From: an uncultured Ilyobacter sp.
GTDB lineage: Bacteria; Fusobacteriota; Fusobacteriia; Fusobacteriales; Fusobacteriaceae
NCBI RefSeq assembly: GCF_963668515.1
Contig: NZ_OY764866.1
Span: 620,001-684,000 of the forward strand
DNA: 64,000 nucleotides
Direction: 5' to 3'
Shown here one piece after another: positions 1 to 7,693 of the stretch (positions are counted from its first letter, which is position 1; each line of letters starts with the position of its first letter). Both the position numbers and the translations under genes were made by a program. The notes under the pieces were generated by a model that was not told where the DNA came from, did no database searches, and worked only from the letters and a program-made list of their open reading frames with translations.

Positions 1-599
1 CCAGAAATTACCCCTAAAACTATAGAAAGGGGTACTAACAATAAATTGGATGCTATCCCCGCAGAAGATCCAAGATAAAGGCTCATAAATGTACTGAAAA
101 GAGCTATTGCAATGCTGTCATCTGCTGATCCCCCAGCCAACATCATCTGAGGTATGGCCTTTCTCTGACCTATTCCTCTGTTTATGAGTCCAACCATGGA
201 AGGTATGAGAACAGCAGGGCTCACTGCAGAGATTATAAATCCTAAAATTCCTCCCTGTATAAAAGTAAAGCCGAAAAGTTTCATTGCTGCAAAGGCAACG
301 GCAAAACCTTCAAGTCCTGCTGGAATAAAGCTTAAGAGAAGAGCAGGGCGACCCATTTTTTTTAATTGTTCTGTGCTTATTCCCAGACCTCCTCTGATCA
401 GAACAGTAACCAGGGCTATACTTTTTAGCTCCTTGCTCATATGCAGGGTAAGGCTGTCTATCTGGTTGAGGTATGCAGGACCAGCTATACAGCCGAATAT
501 TATCATACCTATTAGTTTTGGAAGTTTCATTTTTTCTGCAATTTTGCCGGCATAATGTCCCCCTATAAGGAGAAGAGACAGAGAAAGTAACGTTTTCAT
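1..599 (-). CDS. Cation:proton antiporter, CPA type (N-terminal part, runs off the window)
   Basis: The reading frame begins at an ATG (597-599) preceded by an AAGGAG-type ribosome binding site and stays open to base 1, so about 199 N-terminal residues are visible. The protein is a string of hydrophobic helices. The opening helix is followed by KLPKLIGMIIFGCIAGP, a pattern typical of the monovalent cation:proton antiporter family (Pfam Na_H_Exchanger). A later SPAVLIPSM motif and a GGSADDSIAIA segment with paired acidic residues fit the ion-binding core. It lies directly behind a fluoride-type riboswitch, so a role in fluoride or associated ion/pH stress is inferred. The substrate cannot be read from sequence. 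The C-terminus is outside the window. Confidence 0.8.
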   Translation of the reverse strand, partial: MKTLLSLSLLLIGGHYAGKIAEKMKLPKLIGMIIFGCIAGPAYLNQIDSLTLHMSKELKSIALVTVLIRGGLGISTEQLKKMGRPALLLSFIPAGLEGFAVAFAAMKLFGFTFIQGGILGFIISAVSPAVLIPSMVGLINRGIGQRKAIPQMMLAGGSADDSIAIALFSTFMSLYLGSSAGIASNLLLVPLSIVLGVIS

Positions 600-615
600 A
601 TTTCACTCCTTTTAA

Positions 616-646
616 CAAAAAAAACTCCTACAGTTTTTTTCTGTAG
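616..646 (-). terminator. Expression-platform terminator of the fluoride riboswitch
   Basis: On the minus strand CTACAG (646-641) can pair with CTGTAG (633-628), followed after GAG by eight T residues (624-617). The left arm overlaps the 3' end of the aptamer, so ligand binding can compete with terminator formation. The antiporter ribosome binding site and ATG follow immediately. Confidence 0.7.
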
Positions 647-706
647 AAGCTATCATCTTCGTAATTATGAAGCATTTGGAATTTTTCCGGGAGAGCTTCA
701 TCCCCC
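640..706 (-). promoter_or_regulatory. Fluoride riboswitch (crcB motif) upstream of the antiporter gene
   Basis: Read on the minus strand, this stretch starts with a G-rich segment followed by GATGAAGCTCTCCC. It continues through an AT-rich region and ends with GATGATAGCTTCTACAG. The paired 5' stem around GATG and the 3' GATGA..CTAC segment are the recognisable parts of the crcB/fluoride aptamer. The last CTACAG is also the left arm of a terminator hairpin, the usual layout of a transcription-terminating fluoride riboswitch. Known family members often control CrcB, CLC-F or Na+/H+ antiporter genes, which fits the downstream gene. Assigned by eye, without a covariance model. Confidence 0.75.
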
Positions 707-817
707 TTTTGATTTTTTTATTTTAATTATTATACATTAATATTTATGTCCTGTCAATAAAGTCAATATTTATTTTAAAGTCAGAATATTTTTTATGAGG
801 CCTGCCAGGCTTATTGT

Positions 818-2227
818 CTAGCACTCTGAATATATTGAGAATACCACGTCACCCCATACAATTGCCTTATCTGATTCTAGTGTAACCTTTATTGCCTTAC
901 TTTCTTCTGCTATTTTTTTGGCACATTTATTAAAGTTTAAAAGTATATCTTCATTTATATTTTCCTTGTTTTTCTGAACGTTTTTCGTGCTCTGAAATTT
1001 GTCCATATTCTCAATAAAATTATCTCCCTCCAGGGAAACTGTGATATTGGTTTTATCTATTTCATTTTGTTTTGAAAGGTTTTTTATTCTTAGGGCGGCC
1101 TCGATCATATCTCCTCCTGCTATCTCCTTTGGGATTTCAAAAGAAAATTTACAAATTTTAGCGGCGTTGTTCTGAGTGAATTTAAAATTATAGTGATTAA
1201 GTGTCTGTTCTCCGCATATATCAATCGACATGAGCCTTTTTACTTCCTCTGAATCATCAGTTTTTCCTAGAAGGTACATGAGTTTTGTCAGTGCCGCCTC
1301 GGGTGTTAAATCTAGTCCGCTGACTACCCCGGCATCTACAAGCTTGGTGCTGGCCTCATACATTCCCATTTTCACAGTACCTGTAGTACACTGTGTGATG
1401 TTTACAACTACGATACCCCTAGATGTAATGGAGTTTACGACTTCTATAAAATCACTGTTGGTAGGAGCATTTCCATTTCCATAGGTCTTTAATATAACCC
1501 CTTTCACATCCCCTATACTTTCAAATATATTTTTTAAGTATGAGGGTTTTAGTCCTGGGAATATTTCAATTATTATGACCCTGTTGTCTAAAACAGTCTC
1601 TATGTGAAAATTGCCCTCGGTTTTTTTTAGAAGCTTGTTTTTCTTGATTCCAAGTTCTGCCCCTGCCTCTCCTAAGGCTGGATAGTTTGGCGAAGAAAAC
1701 CCAAAATAGTTTCTGGCATCATTTTTTCTGCTTCTGTTGCCTCTTAAAAGAGTATCTCTGAAAAATATACAGACCTCAGGGACAAGCCTTATACCGTAAA
1801 ACTCATTTCCCGCAATTTGTATGGCGGTGACCAGGTTTTGCAGGGCATCACTCCTGGGTTTTTCTAAAGGCACCTGTGCTCCCGTAATAATTACTGGTTT
1901 ATCAAGCTCCTTAAGCATAAATGAGAGGGCAGAAGCTGTGTATGACATGGTGTCCGTCCCGTGGAGGAGAACAAATCCCCTATAGTCATTGTAGTTAGTT
2001 TCGATTACTTCAGCCATTTTAATCCAACTTTCTGGGTTCATATCAGAAGAGTCCACAAGAGGATCAAATTGATAGTAATCTGTGGCAAATCCTTCTAACA
2101 CAGGGTGCTCCTTGGCAATCTCATTCCAATTTTCTGCCGGTCTTAGGGGACTCATGGTGTTTCCCTTTTCGCTGTGAACCATGCCTATTGTCCCGCCTGT
2201 ATTAATAATAAGAACTTTGTCTAACAT
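818..2227 (-). CDS. Type I L-asparaginase with C-terminal extension
   Basis: Hydrolyses L-asparagine to aspartate and ammonia; no signal peptide, so cytoplasmic. The two family signatures are clear: TGGTIG at residues 10-15 with the nucleophilic Thr, and HGTDTM at 89-94. TGAQVP lies at about 115-120 and the catalytic SDA..NL region follows. The ATG at 2227 has a good AAGGAGG site. The protein is 469 residues, whereas type I enzymes are usually about 330-340. The last 120 or so residues form an extra, Lys/Asn/Glu-rich domain that I do not recognise. Glutaminase side activity is possible. The gene stands alone. Confidence 0.88.
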   Translation of the reverse strand: MLDKVLIINTGGTIGMVHSEKGNTMSPLRPAENWNEIAKEHPVLEGFATDYYQFDPLVDSSDMNPESWIKMAEVIETNYNDYRGFVLLHGTDTMSYTASALSFMLKELDKPVIITGAQVPLEKPRSDALQNLVTAIQIAGNEFYGIRLVPEVCIFFRDTLLRGNRSRKNDARNYFGFSSPNYPALGEAGAELGIKKNKLLKKTEGNFHIETVLDNRVIIIEIFPGLKPSYLKNIFESIGDVKGVILKTYGNGNAPTNSDFIEVVNSITSRGIVVVNITQCTTGTVKMGMYEASTKLVDAGVVSGLDLTPEAALTKLMYLLGKTDDSEEVKRLMSIDICGEQTLNHYNFKFTQNNAAKICKFSFEIPKEIAGGDMIEAALRIKNLSKQNEIDKTNITVSLEGDNFIENMDKFQSTKNVQKNKENINEDILLNFNKCAKKIAEESKAIKVTLESDKAIVWGDVVFSIYSEC

Positions 2228-2402
2228 TTATTCCTCCTTTTAAGACTAAAAGATTATTTTGATTCTGATCAAATGAGTATACATTTCTTTTGAAATAACT
2301 TCAACTAAAAAAATTGTTTTTAAAATTCTTAAATTTAAATATCTTGTGTCTATTATAAATATATAGTATACTTTTTATAAAACTGTTTTTTGGGGGGATT
2401 TG

Positions 2403-3494
2403 ATGAAAATCAAAGTGAACCGAGAGGAACTTATTAAAGTCCTTTCAAATCTTTCTGTAGTGGTAAGAGAAAATTCAATAAGACCTGTTATCTCAGGGGC
2501 AAAGTTAGAAGCAAAAGATGGAATGGCTGTTTTTACAGGATCAAACCTTGAGTTTAGTTATATATCCTCTATTCCTGCACAAGTTGAGAATAAGGGGGTA
2601 ACTGTCTTTAAAATACCTCTGATTCTCGAGTATATCAAACTTTTAGACGAGGAAAACCTTGAGATGATCGTCGGTGAAGGAAAGCTATCGATTCACAGAG
2701 CCGAGTTTTCTATCATGGACTGGGAAGACTATCCGGAGATTGAAGAAAATGAATCGGATAATCTTTTTGTACTTGAGAGTGAAAAAATAATATCTGCCTT
2801 TGAGAAAGTGAAATTTTCAGCATTTCCAACAGCGGACAACCTTGCAATAAACTGTATAAGAATGTCCTGTGAAAGTGAAAATATAAACTTTATATCCACT
2901 GATTCTTACAGACTGACAAAGTATACAATGTCTGCAGTATGTGAATCAAATCAGGAAATATCAATACCTCTAGAAAGCGTAGGGACCATCTGCAAACTTT
3001 TAAAAGATTCAGAAGAGCCAGCCAGATTCGGTGTAAAAAATGCGGTACTTACTGTAAAATGCGGTAACTCCTATATGTCGACAAGATTGATAGAGCTGCC
3101 TTTTCCAGATTACAGATCGATTTTTAAAAGTATGTCATATACAAAGCAGATAGAGCTTAATACTGATGATTTTAAGAAATCAATGAAAAAGGTTTTAACC
3201 GTGGCAAAGAGAAATATAGAAACAAAAAACGGAGCCCTTTTTGAATTCAAAGGAAACAAACTGGTTTCCACAGTTTCTTCAGGAACTGCCAAAACGGTTC
3301 AAAAGTTGGATACTATAAAAGATGGAGAGGACTTCAGGGCTTCACTAAATGTGAAGTTTATCTATGACTTTATAGGAAATATTCAAAAGAATAGCATCAT
3401 AAAGGCCACCAACTCAAGTTCTATGTTTATTTTAGAAGAAACAGGCAACAGTAGTTATACATATGTACTCATGCCATTGGCCTTAAGGGATTAG
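2403..3494 (+). CDS. dnaN: DNA polymerase III beta subunit (sliding clamp)
   Basis: A 363-residue protein with the normal clamp length and the three repeated clamp folds. The N-terminus matches the first domain, the middle includes the ISTDSYRLTKY segment characteristic of DnaN, and the C-terminus ends in the typical YVLMPL motif that lines the clamp-binding pocket. It would encircle DNA and tether the replicative polymerase. A TTG occurs at 2400, but the ATG at 2403 is better placed behind the GGGGGG site at 2392-2397. The gene is isolated here; no dnaA, recF or gyrB is beside it, so it may be either the main clamp gene at an unlinked locus or a second copy. Confidence 0.9.
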   Translation: MKIKVNREELIKVLSNLSVVVRENSIRPVISGAKLEAKDGMAVFTGSNLEFSYISSIPAQVENKGVTVFKIPLILEYIKLLDEENLEMIVGEGKLSIHRAEFSIMDWEDYPEIEENESDNLFVLESEKIISAFEKVKFSAFPTADNLAINCIRMSCESENINFISTDSYRLTKYTMSAVCESNQEISIPLESVGTICKLLKDSEEPARFGVKNAVLTVKCGNSYMSTRLIELPFPDYRSIFKSMSYTKQIELNTDDFKKSMKKVLTVAKRNIETKNGALFEFKGNKLVSTVSSGTAKTVQKLDTIKDGEDFRASLNVKFIYDFIGNIQKNSIIKATNSSSMFILEETGNSSYTYVLMPLALRD

Positions 3495-4088
3495 TGGTAA
3501 AAAAGCGAAGTTTCAGGAGCTATCTGTAGAGTTATCAAGTGATTTAAATTAAGTATGCTGTTTAAAAAAAATTAAAATAAATATTTTAAAAATAACTTTT
3601 GAAATTATACTGGTAAATTTTAAAAAGTTTTTCTCTTATACATAAAAATCTATTTTAGCACACAAATTTATTTTGAGCTAAGTTTAAATATTTATGGGTT
3701 TTTCAGAGTGGAGGTTTAAAAAGTTCGTATTTAAAAAATAATTCTTGAAGGTATAATAACTTTAATTTTTATATAAAAAAGTTGTAGAACGAGTAAGTTG
3801 AGACCTCTAGTCTGAAAATTTTGCATGGGGCTCTTGGTGATATTTATGCCGATACAATTTTATCATTAGGAGTGTTATCTGCCTTAACTGTTCTTAAAAT
3901 ACGCTTCTAGATATTTATTTTATCCAAAATTTAATAAAAAATTTAAATTAATGAATAAAAGGCCTTCAATATTGAGGAAAAATCACCAGCAATTGGAAAA
4001 TCTTTTTAAAAAATATCTTTTTGAATTTTTAAAAAAAAGTTATAATGTAATTGTAATTTGTTTATTCTACGATTATCAGGAGGTACTT
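3495..4088. other. Intergenic region without a supported gene
   Basis: About 590 bases between the clamp gene and the transpeptidase gene. It is very AT-rich and holds no ORF with a credible ribosome binding site. The segment around 3820-3910 can be read as a short hydrophobic stretch ending in a stop (HGALGDIYADTILSLGVLS), possibly the remnant of a membrane protein gene, but it is too short to name. An upstream extension of the next ORF (from 3951) lacks a ribosome binding site. Confidence 0.5.
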
Positions 4089-4748
4089 ATGAGACAAAGA
4101 ATGATTAAGTTTATAGTTCTTTTAAGTTTGTTGATGTCCTCTACTTCTTATGCCCTTACTCCTAACAACTTTGTTTTAAAAGACCTGTATGCTAAAATTA
4201 ACCTAAAAGAAAAGGTTAGTTTTGAGATTTTTAAAAATGCTATGGCTGGATACAAAAAAATAAATGAGAAAAAAAATTCCAGTATTTTGACTATTATTGA
4301 TTACACAAAACCATCTACTGAACAGAGATTCTTTGTATTGGATATTGAAAATAAAAAGTTACTTTACGAAACATATGTAGCTCATGGGACAAAAACAGGT
4401 GATATTTTTGCTGAAAAATTTTCTAATAGGGTTAATTCTCACCAAAGTTCAGTAGGATTTTTTCTCACAGATGAGACCTATGTAGGACGCAAGGGTTATT
4501 CTTTGAGGTTAGAAGGGCTTGAAGAGGGGATAAATGATAACGCTAGAAAAAGAGCGATTGTCATACATGCGGCAGACTATGCCAACCCAGATTTTATAAA
4601 AACTAGCGGGAGATTGGGAAGAAGCTGGGGGTGTCCTGCACTTCCGGAAAAACTTTCACCAGAGATTATAGATACAATAAAAAATGGAAGTGTCTTATTT
4701 GTAAATGGTAATGACTCAAATTATGCAAAGAAAAGTAAGTTTATCTAA
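4089..4748 (+). CDS. Secreted murein L,D-transpeptidase catalytic domain protein (YkuD_2 type)
   Basis: The start at 4089 is chosen because a perfect AGGAGGT lies just upstream and the protein then begins with a textbook signal peptide (basic MRQRMIK, hydrophobic core, cleavage near SYA). The mature domain contains a histidine in VIHAADY and a GRSWGCPALP motif with Cys at about residue 182. This is the His/Cys pattern of the family related to L,D-transpeptidases (Pfam YkuD_2). Likely acts on peptidoglycan in the periplasm, either cross-linking or trimming peptides. At 219 residues it is of typical length. A longer ORF from 3951 exists but is not supported. Confidence 0.8.
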   Translation: MRQRMIKFIVLLSLLMSSTSYALTPNNFVLKDLYAKINLKEKVSFEIFKNAMAGYKKINEKKNSSILTIIDYTKPSTEQRFFVLDIENKKLLYETYVAHGTKTGDIFAEKFSNRVNSHQSSVGFFLTDETYVGRKGYSLRLEGLEEGINDNARKRAIVIHAADYANPDFIKTSGRLGRSWGCPALPEKLSPEIIDTIKNGSVLFVNGNDSNYAKKSKFI

Positions 4749-4778
4749 ATTATTATAGTTTAAAAATTAAACAAAGAA

Positions 4779-4830
4779 TACCCATAAATAGTTAGATTAT
4801 TTGAACTTCACTATTTATGGGTAATTTTAT
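4779..4830. terminator. Bidirectional terminator hairpin
   Basis: TACCCATAAATAG (4779-4791) pairs perfectly with CTATTTATGGGTA (4811-4823), followed by a T-rich tract; on the other strand an A/T-rich tract also follows. It sits between two convergent genes and probably serves both. Confidence 0.75.
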
Positions 4831-4866
4831 TTTTTGAATTTTTAATACTCTTTGTTTTATTAAAAA

Positions 4867-7212
4867 TTAATCAGGATTCTTAACATATTCAGTAAGTTCT
4901 TTTACAAATTCCATTGTTTTGCTGTTTTTGTCATAAATTGGGTTGAATTCTACGATATCCACAGAAGTTATAGTATAATTTTTAAATAAATATTTGAAAC
5001 TATGAAATATATCATCAGGGACAAGGCCACCTCTAACAGGAAGACTAACACCTGGGGCGTACTCAGGATTGATAACATCGATATCGAAACTTATATGTAG
5101 GTTATCTACATCTAAATACTCTCTGATCTCATCTAAAACTATATCAATTCCTCTCTGAGCGATCTCATCATAAAATACAACCTTTACTCCACTTTTATTT
5201 ATGATCTCTCTTTCCTGCTCATCAAGATCCCTTACACCAAATAATACAACATTTTCACTTTTTATTTTAGGACCGTCAAAAAAACAGTTGCAGAGATCTT
5301 TATCCCCCAGTCCCTGTAAAAGTGCAAGAGGCATACCGTGAATATTTCCTGTAAGTGTGCTTTCTTGTGTGTTCATATCCCCGTGAGCATCCATCCAGAT
5401 GACCCCTATATTTTTTTCTTTGGCTACTCCTGCTATAGTCCCTATGGCTATAGAATGATCTCCACCTATTGTAATGGGCCTATAACCGTCTTTTACAGCC
5501 ATATTTACAGTGTGAGCGATTCTTTCACAAGTATCAAGAATCGTGTTTTTATATCTAAGATTTTGAACAGAAAAATCTTCCTTTTGTCTCTCGATTTCGA
5601 TAACTTCCATTTCATCAAACACATCTGGATAGTTGTCCCAGAGAGCTTCCAATCCAAATTCAATTCCTGTTTTGTTTGCCCCTAGGTTCATAGGAACACC
5701 AAATAACTGGTTTTTCATTTTTTCTGTGTAGATATATACTGCATCTTCTTCCTCAATTACATTAATATATTGGAGTTCGTGGTCATCCATTCCCTGTATA
5801 TGCAGTTGGGCCTCTTTAAGTTCTTTTATGTGTTCTATAATATCTTCGGTTATTCTTTCACCAGGACAGATAATAGGTATTCCAGGGGGATAAGCCATTA
5901 TGAGCTCTCCACAGATTTTACCTTCACTTTCAGCAAAAAGAATTTTATTCTTTACACTGTTAAAGGCCTCTCTTGGTATAAGTACAGGTTCAGGAATAGC
6001 AGGCATTTTTAGGGATTTTCTATTAATCTCATCCTTACCGAAGAATCTTTCACTTATATCTCTCAGTGCATCACTAAGTTTGCCGATACTTTCTTCAGAG
6101 TCACCTAGGGTGATTATAGCCAAAACATTATAGTAGTCTGACAGTTCAACTTGTATATTATATTCGTCCACAAGGAGAGTTTCCAGCTGAAAACCTGTCA
6201 AACCAAGGTCTCTAGCCGTTATTGTCACCTTTGTGGGATCAAAGGCATAGATACCCTCTCTTCCCACTATCTCTATTCCAAAGGAGGATACTCCAGGGAT
6301 TTTATTAACTTCACTTCTGAGTTTATGAGCAAGAGCAATGGTTCTAGTCAGAAGCTCTCTTCCCTCAGTTGCGATCTGTCTTCTTGCACAGTCAAGAGAT
6401 GCCATCAGGATATATGAAGGAGAAGTTGTGTGTAACAGACTTAATATCTGCTGTACCCTGTTATGATCAACTCTATCAGAATTTATATGTAAAAGAGACA
6501 TCTGAGTGAGAGCACCGATTATTTTATGAGTACTCTGGGCACAAATATCTGCTCCTGCATCTACTGCGGAGATAGGAAGGTCTTCGTGAAAGTGAAGGTG
6601 TGGTCCGTGAGCCTCATCAACAACTAGTGGTATATCGTAGCTGTGTGCAATGTCAGCAATTCTCTTGATGTCAGTTGCAACACCGTAGTATGTAGGATTT
6701 ATTATAAGGACAGCTTTTATATCAGAATGCTGTTTTAGCATATTTTCAACTGTTTCAGGTTTTACACCGTGTGCAATTCCCAAGTCATCATCAATCTCAG
6801 GGTTCATATATATAGGTTCTGCACCACTTAGAATTATTGCTGCAGTTACAGATTTATGAACATTTCTTGGAACAAGAATTTTTTCTCCTGATTTTACAAC
6901 TGACATTATCATTGCCTGAATGGCACCAGATGTACCATTGACTGCAAAAAAACTTTTTTTTACTCCGTAAGCATCGGCAGCAAGCTCTTGAGCCTCTTTT
7001 ATGCAGCTTTTTGGCTGATGCAGTCCGTCTACCATTTTAAAAATAGTAACGTCTATGGAAAAAGCATTTTTGCCTATGAAGTCATAAAACTCCTTATCCA
7101 TTCCTGCACCTCTTTTGTGACCCGGTACGTGAAAGGGGACGATTCCTCTCTCTGCATATACATCTTTCAATGTTGAAAACAGCGGGGTCATGTTTTGATT
7201 TAACTTAGTCAT
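4867..7212 (-). CDS. Fused PLP-dependent basic amino acid decarboxylase and arginase-type ureohydrolase
   Basis: A 781-residue two-enzyme protein. Residues 1 to about 490 are a fold-type I Orn/Lys/Arg decarboxylase of the short SpeA type: HVPGHKRG at 28-35, VDEAHG at 198-203, and STHKIIGA with the PLP lysine K230. Residues about 500-781 are a ureohydrolase with all metal ligands: GGDHS (583-587), DAHGDMN (608-614) and SFDIDV (708-713). The TGNIHGMPLA segment is typical of arginase rather than agmatinase. The likely reaction is arginine to ornithine and urea, then ornithine to putrescine; arginine decarboxylation remains possible. The ATG at 7212 follows a GGAGG site. Confidence 0.88.
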   Translation of the reverse strand: MTKLNQNMTPLFSTLKDVYAERGIVPFHVPGHKRGAGMDKEFYDFIGKNAFSIDVTIFKMVDGLHQPKSCIKEAQELAADAYGVKKSFFAVNGTSGAIQAMIMSVVKSGEKILVPRNVHKSVTAAIILSGAEPIYMNPEIDDDLGIAHGVKPETVENMLKQHSDIKAVLIINPTYYGVATDIKRIADIAHSYDIPLVVDEAHGPHLHFHEDLPISAVDAGADICAQSTHKIIGALTQMSLLHINSDRVDHNRVQQILSLLHTTSPSYILMASLDCARRQIATEGRELLTRTIALAHKLRSEVNKIPGVSSFGIEIVGREGIYAFDPTKVTITARDLGLTGFQLETLLVDEYNIQVELSDYYNVLAIITLGDSEESIGKLSDALRDISERFFGKDEINRKSLKMPAIPEPVLIPREAFNSVKNKILFAESEGKICGELIMAYPPGIPIICPGERITEDIIEHIKELKEAQLHIQGMDDHELQYINVIEEEDAVYIYTEKMKNQLFGVPMNLGANKTGIEFGLEALWDNYPDVFDEMEVIEIERQKEDFSVQNLRYKNTILDTCERIAHTVNMAVKDGYRPITIGGDHSIAIGTIAGVAKEKNIGVIWMDAHGDMNTQESTLTGNIHGMPLALLQGLGDKDLCNCFFDGPKIKSENVVLFGVRDLDEQEREIINKSGVKVVFYDEIAQRGIDIVLDEIREYLDVDNLHISFDIDVINPEYAPGVSLPVRGGLVPDDIFHSFKYLFKNYTITSVDIVEFNPIYDKNSKTMEFVKELTEYVKNPD

Positions 7213-7589
7213 ATCTCCTCCTTTTTTATCATCCTGCGAGATGATATTTTTTTCTAAAATTTATAAATGAATTTAAATAAAACTGTCTATAATATTTATT
7301 TACAACTGATATTAAAGTTATCTTTTAAAAAAGAATTATTATAGCTTTCTTTTAGATGGACGAGACATTCTATTCTTTTTCTTTGCAATAGTCAAATAGT
7401 ATTTTTAAAATATTTTTTTTAAGATTAGCAGTGAAAAAAATATTGATATGTATCCTAGATAAAAAGCCGGTAAAAATAGAGCTTTGAGGAGAAAAATTAG
7501 TTTTTTTTATTGTAAAATCAAGTGTAGTTTTAGAGTTTTTTATCAAAAGAAATTATAGAAATTACCATTGAAAATTAAAGTAGCAACAT
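7213..7589. other. Intergenic region upstream of the decarboxylase-arginase gene
   Basis: AT-rich, no ORF with coding character. It should carry the minus-strand promoter of the fused decarboxylase gene. Just before its ribosome binding site an ATCATC/GATGAT hairpin (about 7230-7247) is visible. Nothing else is recognised. Confidence 0.5.
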
Positions 7590-7632
7590 AATAAAAGTCT
7601 GTTAAAAATCATTTAATGATTATTTAACAGAC
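7590..7632 (-). terminator. Terminator of the aminomutase-acetyltransferase gene
   Basis: On the minus strand GTCTGTTAAA (7632-7623) pairs perfectly with TTTAACAGAC (7606-7597), followed by TTTTATT. It lies about 60 bases beyond the stop codon of the upstream gene. Confidence 0.75.
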
Positions 7633-7693
7633 CTTTATGAAATTTAAATAAATTATCACAGTAATTTCAATTTTTTTTGGTTTTACTTTTATT

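Noticed and set aside
310-618. Minus-strand 102-codon frame over the antiporter gene start
   Set aside because: Out of frame with the antiporter, composition is not protein-like, and it covers the riboswitch terminator and ribosome site.
3951-4088. 46-codon upstream extension of the transpeptidase gene
   Set aside because: No ribosome site, and it would bury the clear signal peptide that starts at 4089.
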